DNA of 64,000 nt from Paracoccus sp. DMF-8. Lineage in GTDB: Bacteria; Pseudomonadota; Alphaproteobacteria; Rhodobacterales; Rhodobacteraceae. Positions 44,786 to 54,700 of this stretch are shown one piece after another. A model generated the notes under the pieces. That model made no database searches. It was not told the DNA's origin and saw only the letters and a program-made list of their open reading frames with translations. Position numbers and translations under genes: made by a program. The stretch spans positions 124,001 to 188,000 of the forward strand of contig NZ_JARJHL010000011.1 of the NCBI RefSeq assembly GCF_029309835.1, in the 5' to 3' direction. Every line of letters begins with the position of its first letter. Positions within the stretch are counted from its first letter, which is position 1.

Positions 44786-44993
44786 CCCCGCCCGTGGGTT
44801 ACACCGGGCCATCCCTTTGCCGCCCTGTATGTGCGCATGATTGCAACCGTCGCCTGCGCATCCGGGTCGGGGGCGGGGGGGCATTGGGGGCATGGGGCCT
44901 GCCCGGAAACGGTGGCGCATATTGGCGCGATCTATGGGCATTGCTGCGACCCGGACGGGTCCATGCCGATCCGATCCAGCGGATGGCGGGACT

Positions 44994-45044
44994 AAACGCC
45001 CATCACCCTTAAACGCCCGCCACCTTTAAACGCCCATCACCTTG
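44994..45044. repeat. Three tandem 17-bp repeats at the end of the hydrolase gene
   Basis: Units at 44994-45010, 45011-45027 and 45028-45044, each beginning AAACGCCC; the first and third differ at two bases and the middle at a few. The rightmost unit encodes the last residues (KVMGV) of the hydrolase on -, and the other two repeat that terminus beyond the stop. Confidence 0.8.
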
Positions 45045-45910
45045 CTGGCCGCGCTTTCGGGCCAATGGGCAAAGGGCAGGACGCCGCCCTTGCTGCGGCT
45101 TTCGGCGACGCGGGCCAGATCGACCGTCGCCTTGACCCAACCGGGCTGGTCCATCTCGCCGATCGCGACGATGCCGTTTTCGGGCCACAAACCATCCGGC
45201 GGACCATAGATCGCTGCGGCGCCCCGGTTTTCGTCGATGGCGGGATTCCAGTCGACATTGCCCACGGTCGGCGATTGCACCACGACGCATTGGCTTTCCA
45301 GCGCGCGGGCCATGGCGCCGATGCGGACGCGGTTATAGCCCGCGACGGTATCGGTGCAGGACGGCACCAGCAGGATTTCAACCCCGGCCTGAGCCAGTTC
45401 GCGGGCCAGCAGGGGGAATTCGCTGTCATAGCAGATCAGGATGCCAAGCCGCCCGACGGGCGTGTCGAAGACGCGCAATCCGGGGGCTGCGACGACGTCC
45501 CAGTCCTCGCGTTCGAACCGGGTCATGATCTGCTTGTCCTGATGCCCGATCCGGCCATCCGGGCCGAACAGCACGGCGCGGTTCACCGGGCGCGTGTCGT
45601 TGGGGCGCGGGCCATCGAAATGCGGCCCCGAAGCCGCAAGGATATGCACCCCATGCCTTGCCGCCAATGCCACATGCAAGGCGTCGCGGGCATCGGCATG
45701 GCGGGCGACCTCGTGCAGGGATTGTTCCAGATCCCGCGCGATTTCGGGACCGCCAAGCGAGGCCAGTTCCATCGCGCCATATTCGGGAAACAGCAGCAGG
45801 TCGCAATCAGCGGCATCCTGAACCCACCGCGTCACCTTGGCGGCATAGTCGTCAAAGCTGTCGAACCAGTCGAAAGGATAGGCAGAGGTGGCGATGCGAA
45901 CCTGAGTCAC
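45026..45910 (-). CDS. Carbon-nitrogen hydrolase (nitrilase superfamily)
   Basis: A 294-residue amidase/nitrilase-fold enzyme with the catalytic triad Glu43 (FPEYGAMEL), Lys126 (HQDKQIMTRFE) and Cys160 (ILICYDSEFP), hydrolysing an amide or nitrile. The substrate cannot be assigned. It is the last gene of a three-gene leftward group (SnoaL-like, GNAT, hydrolase) joined by 4-nt overlaps. The C-terminus lies in a 17-bp tandem repeat, which may have moved the stop codon. Confidence 0.9.
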   Translation of the reverse strand: MTQVRIATSAYPFDWFDSFDDYAAKVTRWVQDAADCDLLLFPEYGAMELASLGGPEIARDLEQSLHEVARHADARDALHVALAARHGVHILAASGPHFDGPRPNDTRPVNRAVLFGPDGRIGHQDKQIMTRFEREDWDVVAAPGLRVFDTPVGRLGILICYDSEFPLLARELAQAGVEILLVPSCTDTVAGYNRVRIGAMARALESQCVVVQSPTVGNVDWNPAIDENRGAAAIYGPPDGLWPENGIVAIGEMDQPGWVKATVDLARVAESRSKGGVLPFAHWPESAASKVMGV

Positions 45911-46488
45911 AGCTCTTTCATCCAGAATTGCAGGGGTTTGCGGGTGGATGCGGGTTCCCCGATATCCTTCCAGTCGAATTCGGCGATGACGCCGGGCAGC
46001 GGCGCATAGCCGCGTTTGCGCCAGAACCCGTCCAAGGGGCGGTAATCGGCGGGGCGCATCGGGTGATCGGCCGGGCGCTTGACGCTGGCGAATGCGCTGT
46101 AGCGGCGGCCAAGGCTGCGGGCCTGCGCCTCGCGCCCGTCGAAAAAGACATGGCCCAGACCATGGCCGCGATATTCGGGCAGCAGGACCGATTCCGAACA
46201 GTAAAAGATCTGATCCAGCTTTTCCGGGCGATGGGCAAAGGCTGCGGCGAAATCCGCGGCGTGATCTTCCATCGGGGCGCCGGTCGAGGCGCCGATCATC
46301 CGGTCGCCGTCCCAGGCCGTCACGACGACGGCGCCGGGCGCCTGATAGACTTTCAGATAGTCGCGTTCGTAATCCAGATCGCCGTCGTAAAGGTAAGGCC
46401 AGTCACGGAAAACCGCGATGCGCAGCCGCGCCAGATCCTCCAGCGCGGGGGCGACGTCATGGCCTGTCAGAACGCGGGTGGTGATCAT
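45907..46488 (-). CDS. GNAT family N-acetyltransferase
   Basis: A 193-residue acetyl-CoA-dependent acetyltransferase. The acetyl-CoA-binding motif A is LLPEYRGHGLGHVFFDGREA, preceded by GDRMIGASTG. Start ATG 46488 lies in the stop of the upstream SnoaL-like gene (TGATGA region); the longer ORF to 46509 is less likely. Its own stop overlaps the hydrolase start. The acceptor is unknown; the fixed company of a nitrilase-fold enzyme suggests a shared small-molecule pathway. Confidence 0.86.
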   Translation of the reverse strand: MITTRVLTGHDVAPALEDLARLRIAVFRDWPYLYDGDLDYERDYLKVYQAPGAVVVTAWDGDRMIGASTGAPMEDHAADFAAAFAHRPEKLDQIFYCSESVLLPEYRGHGLGHVFFDGREAQARSLGRRYSAFASVKRPADHPMRPADYRPLDGFWRKRGYAPLPGVIAEFDWKDIGEPASTRKPLQFWMKEL

Positions 46489-46886
46489 CCGACGACCTGA
46501 CGCGTCCATTCGTTCAGGTTGTAATAGGTGGTGACGCGGGTGATCTTGCCGCCCTTGACGTCAAAAAACGTGCCTGCGGGCAGGCGATAGGTCTGGCCGT
46601 TCGCTTCCGGCAGGCCCTCATCCGTTTTCAGATAGGTGCCGTTCACGACGAATTCCGCCGCCGCCCGGTCGCCCGATCTGTTGGCGAACACGACGATATC
46701 CGTCAGCAGTTCCTTGTAGCTGCTGGTCATATGCGCGTTGAATTCGCGAAACATCTCGATGCCTTTGCGGACACCGCCTTCGTTGACGTGATGTTCCACG
46801 TCATCGGCCAGCATTTTCAGCATGTCGTCGGTGCGGCCTTCGTTGAAGGCCTGATAATAGGCGGTGATGAGCGCTTTCGTGTCCAT
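46485..46886 (-). CDS. SnoaL-like / ketosteroid isomerase-related protein
   Basis: A 133-residue NTF2-fold protein of the ketosteroid isomerase-related group. It begins MDTKALITAYYQAFNEGRTD, with DVEHHVNEGGVRKG, YRLPAGTFFDVKGGKITRV and YYNLNEW at the end. GGAGATCACG precedes the ATG. First gene of the leftward trio. The reaction is unknown. Confidence 0.87.
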   Translation of the reverse strand: MDTKALITAYYQAFNEGRTDDMLKMLADDVEHHVNEGGVRKGIEMFREFNAHMTSSYKELLTDIVVFANRSGDRAAAEFVVNGTYLKTDEGLPEANGQTYRLPAGTFFDVKGGKITRVTTYYNLNEWTRQVVG

Positions 46887-47040
46887 CGTGATCTCCTGTC
46901 GGTTTCAAGGGGTTTTAGCCGGTTCGCGCGCCCCGGTCACTTACATCCTTTGGTTTAGGCGGTGGCTTTGCGTCAGGGCGGTGGATTTTCCGCGCGCCTT
47001 CTGCGAACAAGGCGCCATCGCCCAAGGACAGGAGCCCGCG

Positions 47041-48426
47041 ATGACCGCCCAAGGACCGCGCCAGATCGACTGTTTCAAGGCCTATGACGTGCGTGGCAGG
47101 CTGGGAATGGAACTGGACGAGGATGTGGCCTATCGCATCGGTCGTGCCTTTGCGCAGGCGCAGGGCGCGCGGGATGTGGTGGTCGGGCGCGACAGCCGCG
47201 ACAGCTCGCCCGCGCTGGCTGCGGCGCTGATCCGGGGGCTGACCGACGGCGGCGCGGATGTGCGCGATCTGGGGCTGGCCGGGACCGAGGAGATGTATTT
47301 CGCCACCGCCCGTTCCGGCGCCGATGGCGGGATCGAGGTCACCGCGTCCCATAACCCCATCGACTACAACGGCATGAAGCTGGTCGGCGCGGGCGCCCGT
47401 CCGCTGGACCCCGCGACCGAATTCGCCGATCTGGCCGCGCTGGCGCAATCGGGCGATTTCGCGCCCGCCGACCGTCAGGGCACAACCCGCGATTTCGGTC
47501 AGGCCCGCGCGGATTACGCCCGCGCATTGGTCGATTTCATCGACGTTACCGTGCTGCGGCCGATGGTGGTGCTGGTCAATGCCGGGAATGGCACGGCGGG
47601 GCCGACCTTTGACGCGATTGCCGCCGAACTGGACAGGCGCGGCGCCCCCTTGCGCTTCATCCGCATCCATCACGACCCGGACGGCAGCTTTCCGGTCGGT
47701 ATCCCGAACCCGCTTTTGCCCGAAAACCAGCCGATGACGGCGGATGCGGTGCGCGAACATGGCGCGGATCTGGGCGTGGCCTGGGATGGCGATTTCGACC
47801 GCTGTTTCTTTTTCGACGAAACCGGGCGCTTTATCCCCGGCGAATATATCGTGGGCCTGCTGGCGGCGGCCTTTCTGGAAAAATCGCCGGGCGAAAAGAT
47901 CGTCCATGACCCGCGCGTGGTCCTGAACACCCGCGATGTGATTGCGGCGGCGGGCGGGCGGGCGGTGCAGGCCCGCACCGGCCATGCCTTTGTCAAAAAG
48001 GCCATGCGAGAGGCGGGCGCGATCTATGGCGGCGAGATGTCGGCGCATCACTATTTCCGCGATTTCGCCTTTGCCGACAGCGGGATGATCCCCTGGCTGC
48101 TGGTCGTGGAACTGCTGTCGCGCAAGGGCGTGGCGCTGTCGCAACTGCTGTCCGAACGGATGCGGGCCTTTCCGTCCTCGGGGGAAATCAACTTTCGTCT
48201 GGACGACCCGCAGGCCGCGATGGCGCGGGTCATCGACCATTTCGCGCCGGACGCGCTGCGCCGCGACGATACCGATGGCACCAGCCTGGAATTCGCGGGT
48301 TGGCGGTTCAACCTGCGCAGTTCGAACACCGAACCCGTGGTGCGGCTGAATGTGGAATCGGTGGGCGATGCCGCGCTGGTGCGCGACCGCGCGGCGGAAA
48401 TCGGGGCGATGTTGCGAAACGGCTAA
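47041..48426 (+). CDS. Phosphomannomutase/phosphoglucomutase
   Basis: A 461-residue alpha-D-phosphohexomutase (ManB/CpsG type) that interconverts sugar 6- and 1-phosphates for polysaccharide precursors. The phosphoserine is Ser103 (VTASHNP), the metal loop is DGDFDR, the sugar loop is GEMSAHHYFRD, and the phosphate loop is RSSNTEPVVRLN. Start ATG 47041 after ACAGGAGCCCGCG; the open extension upstream is not conserved. It adjoins the capsule-type exporter, so mannose or glucose supply for an exported polysaccharide is likely. Confidence 0.92.
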   Translation: MTAQGPRQIDCFKAYDVRGRLGMELDEDVAYRIGRAFAQAQGARDVVVGRDSRDSSPALAAALIRGLTDGGADVRDLGLAGTEEMYFATARSGADGGIEVTASHNPIDYNGMKLVGAGARPLDPATEFADLAALAQSGDFAPADRQGTTRDFGQARADYARALVDFIDVTVLRPMVVLVNAGNGTAGPTFDAIAAELDRRGAPLRFIRIHHDPDGSFPVGIPNPLLPENQPMTADAVREHGADLGVAWDGDFDRCFFFDETGRFIPGEYIVGLLAAAFLEKSPGEKIVHDPRVVLNTRDVIAAAGGRAVQARTGHAFVKKAMREAGAIYGGEMSAHHYFRDFAFADSGMIPWLLVVELLSRKGVALSQLLSERMRAFPSSGEINFRLDDPQAAMARVIDHFAPDALRRDDTDGTSLEFAGWRFNLRSSNTEPVVRLNVESVGDAALVRDRAAEIGAMLRNG

Positions 48427-48432
48427 GGCGGC

Positions 48433-49203
48433 TCAGCGCGAGGGCAGCGCCGGGCCGGGGCGGGCTGGCGGCAATTTGCCCGCCGCGCCCTTTTGGCTGA
48501 TGGCCGCGGGGCCGGGGGCCTGTGTCGGCTGCCGCGCCGGGGCGGGCGGCAGGTTCAGCAGCGATTCGTGATGGGCTATCGCCTCTTCCAGATCGTCGAA
48601 CAGGGTCAGGTGGCCCCGGTCCAGCACCGCGCCCATGTTGCACATCGACCGCACCATCCCCATCGAATGCGAGACGACGACCGCGCCCGATTGGCTCATC
48701 CGGTCGGCAAAGACGCTTTGCGATTTGGCCCGGAATTCGGCATCGCCGACGCTGGTCACCTCATCCACCAGATAGGTGTCGAACTTGATCCCCATGCTGG
48801 TCCCCATCGCCAGACGCGAGCGCATCCCCGATGAATAGGTCCCGAAGGGCTGGTAGAAATGCGCGCCAAGATCAGCGAATTCAGCGACATAGCTGATCAG
48901 CTCATCGGTGTCGACGCCATAGATGCGCGCGACGAAACGGACGTTTTGCGCGCCGGTCAGTTCGGGGTGGAAACTGCCCGCAAAGCCCACCGGCCAGGAA
49001 ATCGTCCCGGTCGAAACGATGCGCCCATAGGTCGGCGAGATCGTGCCCGCGATCATGCGCAGCAGCGTCGATTTCCCCGCGCCATTCCGCCCCAGCAGCG
49101 CAACCGAGGCGCCGGTCGGGAAAACCGCGTTGATATTGTCGGCAACCAGCGACCGGTTGCCGTTGCGGCGAAAGACCTTGGTCAGGTTTTCCAGCCGGAT
49201 CAT
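48433..49203 (-). CDS. Capsule polysaccharide export ATPase (KpsT type)
   Basis: A 256-residue ABC-2 ATPase of the group 2 capsule or O-antigen exporter type. Walker A GRNGAGKST, the signature variant YSSGMRSRLAMG (typical for KpsT), and DTYLVDEVTSVGD as Walker B. It has an unusual proline/alanine-rich tail (PPAPARQPTQAPGPAA) of about 35 residues beyond the normal end. Together with the KpsM-type permease at 50888 and the KpsE-type protein at 49208 it forms an export complex. Confidence 0.93.
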   Translation of the reverse strand: MIRLENLTKVFRRNGNRSLVADNINAVFPTGASVALLGRNGAGKSTLLRMIAGTISPTYGRIVSTGTISWPVGFAGSFHPELTGAQNVRFVARIYGVDTDELISYVAEFADLGAHFYQPFGTYSSGMRSRLAMGTSMGIKFDTYLVDEVTSVGDAEFRAKSQSVFADRMSQSGAVVVSHSMGMVRSMCNMGAVLDRGHLTLFDDLEEAIAHHESLLNLPPAPARQPTQAPGPAAISQKGAAGKLPPARPGPALPSR

Positions 49204-49207
49204 CGGA

Positions 49208-50806
49208 TCAACCGCGGTCGCGGACGCTGTAATAGACCAGCGTCATGATCGACCAGCCGATCAGCAGCAGGCCCGCCGTCAGCGCCAGCAGGCGCAGCCT
49301 TTGGGGTTGGGTCGAGGCCCGGGCCACGCGCGGCGTGATATGCGGGGCCAGATAGCGCGACTGGCGCTGCGCCTCGACCAGCGCGGATCTGTAAGCGATG
49401 CGGGCACCGCGATAGGCGGCTTCGGCGAATTCGCGGTCAACGGCCAGTTTTTCATATTCGGCGACCAGTTGGGCATAGCTTTCGCCGCCCGGCCCGTGGC
49501 CTTCCTCGCCGAATTTCGCGCGCTCGCGGGCGATCAGGTTCTGCAGCGCGTCGATTTTCTTTTGCGACTGGATGACGCGGTTGTCATCGGCGCGGACATT
49601 GTTGTCCAGCAGCAGGTCGTGCTGGACCATCTGTTCGGCCAGCTGCGCCTGCAATCCGCTGAGAATGCCCATCTGCCCGGCCAGATCGGCCTGCGGGTCG
49701 ACGATCTGGGTTTCCATCCGATAGGCGGTCATGGCCTGCCGCGCCAAGGTCAGCTCGACCCGCGATTTTTCCAGCTCTTCGCGGGCCATGCGGGTCGCGT
49801 CCTCCCGCGCCACCGACGACAGTTCGTTGATCTTGTCGGTGCTTTCCTCAAGGATCGCCTGCGCGATGTCGCGGGCATCCTGCGGGGTAAAGGCGCTGAC
49901 GTTCAGCGTGATCAGCCCGGTCGCGCTGTCGTAATAGATCTGGACCTGACGCTGCCAGAAATCGGTCAGATCCTCGATCGTGCCGTCGGGGTCATAGGCA
50001 AAGACAAAGTCATTCGGCCATTGCTGCGAAAACTTGTCGCGCAGATCCAGCTGTTCGTCGACCTTTTCGACCATATCGGCGCTGCGGATATACTGATACA
50101 GGATATCCGTGTCCGAGGCCCCGCCAGAGCCGCCCCCCAGTGCCGCCAGACCGCCCAGCAGGTCGATCGAGGGCTGGGCGTCCTCTTGCCGCACGGAAAA
50201 CCCCAGGGATGAGACATATTGATCCGTGGCGCGGTTCCACAGATACCAGGCGGCGATCAGGCTGGGCAGGATGACGACGGCGATGAAACTGGCCAGCAAC
50301 ATCCAGTGCCTGCGCCGGGGCGCGGCGGCATGGACCGGGCTGCGCACGGGCTGCGCGGGGGCTGCTGGTGGCGGGCTTGCGGGGCGGGCGACCTGCTGCT
50401 GGCCTGCCGGGCGGGGCGCCAATGCGCCTGCGGCGGCGGGGGTTGCGCCTGCGGCGGCGGGGGTTGCGGCGGCAGGGGCTGCGGGGGGCGCGGCGGCGCG
50501 CATCTGCATCGGGCGGGCCTTGAAGGGACCGGCCCCCTGCTGCTGACCGCCGATCCGGGCGGCGCGGGCGGCCTGCATCGGGCGTGCGGTAAAGGGACGC
50601 ACCTCATCCCCCCCGGCGGCCTGTTCGGCGGCGGCGCGGCGCGCGGCCATGGCTGCGGCACCGGGGCGCTGTTGCGGGTTCGGCTTGCCGTCCTGTGGTC
50701 CTGCGCCCTGTCGCTGGATGCGGGGACCGCCATCCGCACCTGCCGCGTCGGATTGATCGGCCCGGCGTTCTGGCCGCCCTTCGGTGGGATCGGAGTTCTG
50801 GGACAC
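49208..50806 (-). CDS. Capsule polysaccharide export inner-membrane protein (KpsE/CtrB type)
   Basis: A 532-residue polysaccharide co-polymerase-like protein linking the ABC exporter to the outer membrane. The long N-terminal region (1-165) is rich in Ala, Pro, Gln and Arg, with a repeated RPFTARPMQ/GPFKARPMQ element. Then come membrane helix 1 (about 168-190), a periplasmic coiled-coil domain, and helix 2 near the C-terminus (LLALTAGLLLIGWSIMTLVYY). The start is GTG at 50806. It diverges from the permease gene across 81 nt and precedes the kpsT-type gene by 4 nt. The cytoplasmic N-terminal extension is longer than usual. Confidence 0.9.
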   Translation of the reverse strand: MSQNSDPTEGRPERRADQSDAAGADGGPRIQRQGAGPQDGKPNPQQRPGAAAMAARRAAAEQAAGGDEVRPFTARPMQAARAARIGGQQQGAGPFKARPMQMRAAAPPAAPAAATPAAAGATPAAAGALAPRPAGQQQVARPASPPPAAPAQPVRSPVHAAAPRRRHWMLLASFIAVVILPSLIAAWYLWNRATDQYVSSLGFSVRQEDAQPSIDLLGGLAALGGGSGGASDTDILYQYIRSADMVEKVDEQLDLRDKFSQQWPNDFVFAYDPDGTIEDLTDFWQRQVQIYYDSATGLITLNVSAFTPQDARDIAQAILEESTDKINELSSVAREDATRMAREELEKSRVELTLARQAMTAYRMETQIVDPQADLAGQMGILSGLQAQLAEQMVQHDLLLDNNVRADDNRVIQSQKKIDALQNLIARERAKFGEEGHGPGGESYAQLVAEYEKLAVDREFAEAAYRGARIAYRSALVEAQRQSRYLAPHITPRVARASTQPQRLRLLALTAGLLLIGWSIMTLVYYSVRDRG

Positions 50807-50887
50807 GGCGGTCAGGCTTTCGCTGGTTTACCTTTTCCGCGCAGTTGTTACATATTGCCGTTCGCCAAGACCAGCCTTTGCATTCAC

Positions 50888-51757
50888 ATGTCCGACATCC
50901 CCGACCCCAATTCCAATACGGGCACAAGCCCAGGTGACCGGCCGGGACCAGAGCCGCAGCGGGCCTATCTGCGCGCGCATCAGACGCCCCGGCCCCGCTT
51001 TCAGATGGGGCGGATCATCGCCGCGCTGATGCTGCGCGAGATGGCGACGACCTATGGCAAGTCGGCGGGCGGCTATGTCTGGGCCCTGCTGGAGCCGGTC
51101 CTGGGCATTGCGCTGCTGTCGACGGTATTCGCACTTTCCTTTCACAAACCGGCACTTGGCACGAATTTTCCGCTGTTCTACGCCTCGGGGTTCCTGCCCT
51201 TCATCATGTTCAACGACATGTCGAACAAGACGGCGGCGTCGATCCGTTTCTCGCGTCCGTTCCTGGCCTATCCAAGCGTCACCTTCATGGATGCGATACT
51301 GGCGCGGATGATCCTGAACACGATGACGCATGCCTGCGTGATCGGGATCGTCCTGGCCGGAATCATCATCATCTTTCAGTTGCCGATGAACGTCCGCATC
51401 GGTCCGGTCCTCGAATCACTGATGATGGTGGTGATGCTGGGGGTCGGTATCGGCGTGCTGAACTGTTACCTCATCACCTCATTCCCGGTCTGGGAACGGA
51501 TCTGGCACATTCTGACGCGACCGCTGTTTCTGGTTTCGGGCGTGTTCTTTACCTATGACATGATGCCGCCGATCGCGCAGAATATCCTGTGGTATAATCC
51601 GCTGATCCATTGCGTCGGCATGATGCGGCGCGGGCTGTATCCCACCTATGAGGGCAGCTATATCAGCATCTCCTATGTCTTTGGCCTGTCGGCGGTCCTG
51701 CTGTTCTTTGGCCTGCTTCTGCTGCTGCGCAACTATCGCGACCTGATGGAACGCTAA
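50888..51757 (+). CDS. Capsule polysaccharide export permease (KpsM type)
   Basis: A 289-residue ABC-2 type permease with about six membrane helices (for example ALLEPVLGIALLSTVFALSF, MVVMLGVGIGVLNCYLITS, YVFGLSAVLLFFGLLLLL) and the family feature FLVSGVFFTYDMMPP. Start ATG 50888 gives a short soluble N-terminus; the ribosome site is weak. It forms the membrane channel with the ATPase at 48433. Its stop overlaps the converging RTX gene by 4 nt. Confidence 0.92.
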   Translation: MSDIPDPNSNTGTSPGDRPGPEPQRAYLRAHQTPRPRFQMGRIIAALMLREMATTYGKSAGGYVWALLEPVLGIALLSTVFALSFHKPALGTNFPLFYASGFLPFIMFNDMSNKTAASIRFSRPFLAYPSVTFMDAILARMILNTMTHACVIGIVLAGIIIIFQLPMNVRIGPVLESLMMVVMLGVGIGVLNCYLITSFPVWERIWHILTRPLFLVSGVFFTYDMMPPIAQNILWYNPLIHCVGMMRRGLYPTYEGSYISISYVFGLSAVLLFFGLLLLLRNYRDLMER

Positions 51758-54700
51758 AGCAGGAAGTCGTTGCCCGACAGGATGGTGACGCCCGGCAGGC
51801 GGATCGTCAGATCGGCCGCGCCATCGCCGTTCACATCCACGCCAACCACCGCCGCACCCTGTTCGACGCTGTATCTGACCTGCCCCGCGCTACGCGTGAA
51901 ATCAGCCGTTCCGATATAGCTGAAGCCCATCCCGCGCATGTCGATCCTGTCCATGCTGCGCGTGAAATCCGCAATCGTATCGGTCGAGCGGTCGAAATGT
52001 CCCGCAGCGTTGAAGACAAAGAAATCCGCCCCGATCCCGCCGATCAGCCAGTCGCTGCCCGGCCCGCCGATCAGCGTGTCGGATCCCGAGCTCCCCTCCA
52101 GCCGGTCGTTGCCGATGCTGCCGTCCAGCCGGTCATTGCCCGCGCCCCCCTGCAGCGTGTCATTGCCCGCCTCGCCGAACAATTGATCGTTGCCCGCATT
52201 TCCACGGATCATGTCATGGCCGAAACCGCCATAAATCCGGTCGATCCCGCCGCTGCCGATCAGCGTGTCGTTGCCCGCGCCACCGTAAAGCGTATTGTTG
52301 CCCGGCCCGGCGCGGATCAGGTCATGGCCGTCGCCGCCAAGCAGCAGGTCATTGCCGCTGCCGCCGTGGATCGTGTCCTTGCCCGCGCCGCCCCGCAGCA
52401 GGTCGTTCCCGTCGCCGCCGCGCAGCAGGTCCGTGCCCATGCCGCCGTCCAGCGTGTCATTGCCCCCCTCGCCCAGCAGGGTGTCATTGCCAAGCCCGCC
52501 AAGGATCGAGTCATTGCCAAGGCCGCCCCGGATGCTGTCATTGCCCCATTCGCCGAAAAGCCGGTCATTGCCCGCGCCGCCGAACAGGATATCGTTACCA
52601 TTTCCGCCGCGGATCGTGTCATTGCCCAGCTCGCCATGGATCGTGTCGTTGCCCGTGCGGCCGTAGATCAGATCATCGCCCGGTCCGGCAAAGACCAGAT
52701 CGTCCCCGGCGCCCGCATCGACCGTGTCCCGCCCGCCGCCGGAACGGATCGTGTCATTGCCGATCCCGCCTGAAATATTGTCATTGCCGCCCCCGGTCGT
52801 CAGCAGGTCGTCACCATTGCCGCCCCACAGCCGGTTCGAGCCGAGCAGATCGGTGATCGTGTCATTGCCGATCCCGCCATACAGGTGATCGTCGCCCGCC
52901 TCGCCAAAGATGCGGTCATTTCCAGCCTCGCCGTGAAGGGTGTCGTTGCCGGCGCCGCCATACAGGATATCGTCGCCCGTATTGCCCCACAGCCGGTCAT
53001 TGCCGATGTCGCCGCGCAGGGTGTCGTTTCCGTCGCCGCCATAAAGGCTGTCATTGCCCGCGCCGCCCACCATCAGATCATGCCCCGCACCGCCGCGCAG
53101 CGCATCGTCGCCCTGTTCCCCCATCAGCGTGTCGTTGCCATTGCCGCCAAACAGCGTGTCATTGCCCTGTCCACCGGCCAGATATTCGTTGCCGATCAAG
53201 CCATAGATCAGATCATGCCCCGCCATCCCGTAAAACCGCGTCAGGCCCGGACCGCCCAGCAGAGTGTCGTTCCAGCCCGTGCCATAGACGGCATTGACCA
53301 TCAGCGCGGGCGGGTAATGGGCATGGGGAAACATCGCATCGGTGAACCATGACGTCGCCAGCGGCCCGCCTGATGCGGAATGGATGTCGATCACCACATC
53401 GCCGTAAAAGATCTTGATGCCATAGGCCTGCGGTTTCATGATCAGTTGCAGCGTGCTGCGGACCATGCCCAGATTGGTCAGGTCCAGCCTGTCGATGCCC
53501 GGCTGGAAATCGCGAATGGCGATGCGGCCCACGCCCATCGGGCTGGCCACGAACAGATCGGCCCCCGCCCCCCCGGTCAGCGCGACCGATCCGCTGCCCG
53601 CGATCAGGATGTCGTCGCCATCGCCGCCCGAGATGCTCAGCGTGCCGTCGCCCGCCATCAGCAGGTCGCTGCCCGATGTGCCCGTGACATGGCCCGGACC
53701 GACGGTCGTGGTCAGCCCGATTGCGCCGGGGTCAAAGCTGAACTGGGTGATCCCGGCTTCGGTTTTCGAGGTCACGAACAGCGCGATCTTGCCGCCGATG
53801 ACCTGCGCGGTGATCGAGGCGACCTTGGCCAGCGACATCCCGTCCTGATCGGCCAGCGTGGTCAGATGCAGCAACCGGCCGCCGGGCATGATGGTAAAGA
53901 CCGAAATGCCGTCGTCATTGCCCCCCGCAAAGATATAGGAGCGCCCGCCAAGCGTCACCGTTTCCAGCGCGGTGACCCCGGAAAAGCGGGTCGTGCGTTC
54001 GTCGATGACATGATCGACCGGAAACAGTGTCCCCGCCGCCGTCAGCCGCATCGTGGTCAGCGATGAACTTTCCCCCGAGGCGACCACCAGAAAGGTCACC
54101 CCCTGAATGGTCATCGCCTTGACCTGCGTGGGTTTTTCCAGGCCGATACCGTTTTGCGCGCTCAGCATCCGGGCGATGCCCAGGCCGCCGTCAGCGTCGA
54201 TGCGCTGGACCAGAACGGCATTGGCCAGGGCAGAGACGGTGACCAGATACTGGTTCTGACCGGCCCGGACGACCAGCATGTCGTCGATCTCGGTGCGCGA
54301 CAGGGTGCCGTTGAAGGGCAGGCTGTAGCGGTTCGCCAGCGTCAGCGACCCGTCGCCGCCCATTTTCCAGGTGTCGTAACCGGTCATGCCGTTGCGGGCT
54401 GAAACCAGAAAATCACCCGCCGGCGTCGAATATTGCGCCAGTTCGATCACGTCATTGGCCAGCCCGCCGGTTCCGGGAAACCTGAAGCTGGCGCCAAAGG
54501 CCCCGGCGCCTTCCAGCGCGGCGCCAAAGCTGGTGCCGAGACGGATGCCGGTGCCCATGACCACATCCTTGCCGCCGATCCTGATCACCTCGATCTTCGG
54601 GGCATCGACATAGGCCATCGCCATGCCATAGGGGCGGCCGCCCAGATAGGAAATCGGCGCATCCGCCGATGCCAGCGCAAAGGCGGCCATGCCGCCGCCG

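Noticed and set aside
44786..45012. A 72-codon ORF on + after eutC
   Set aside because: No ribosome site, glycine/arginine-rich nonsense-like translation, and it runs into the 17-bp repeats and the opposing gene's end. The region appears non-coding.
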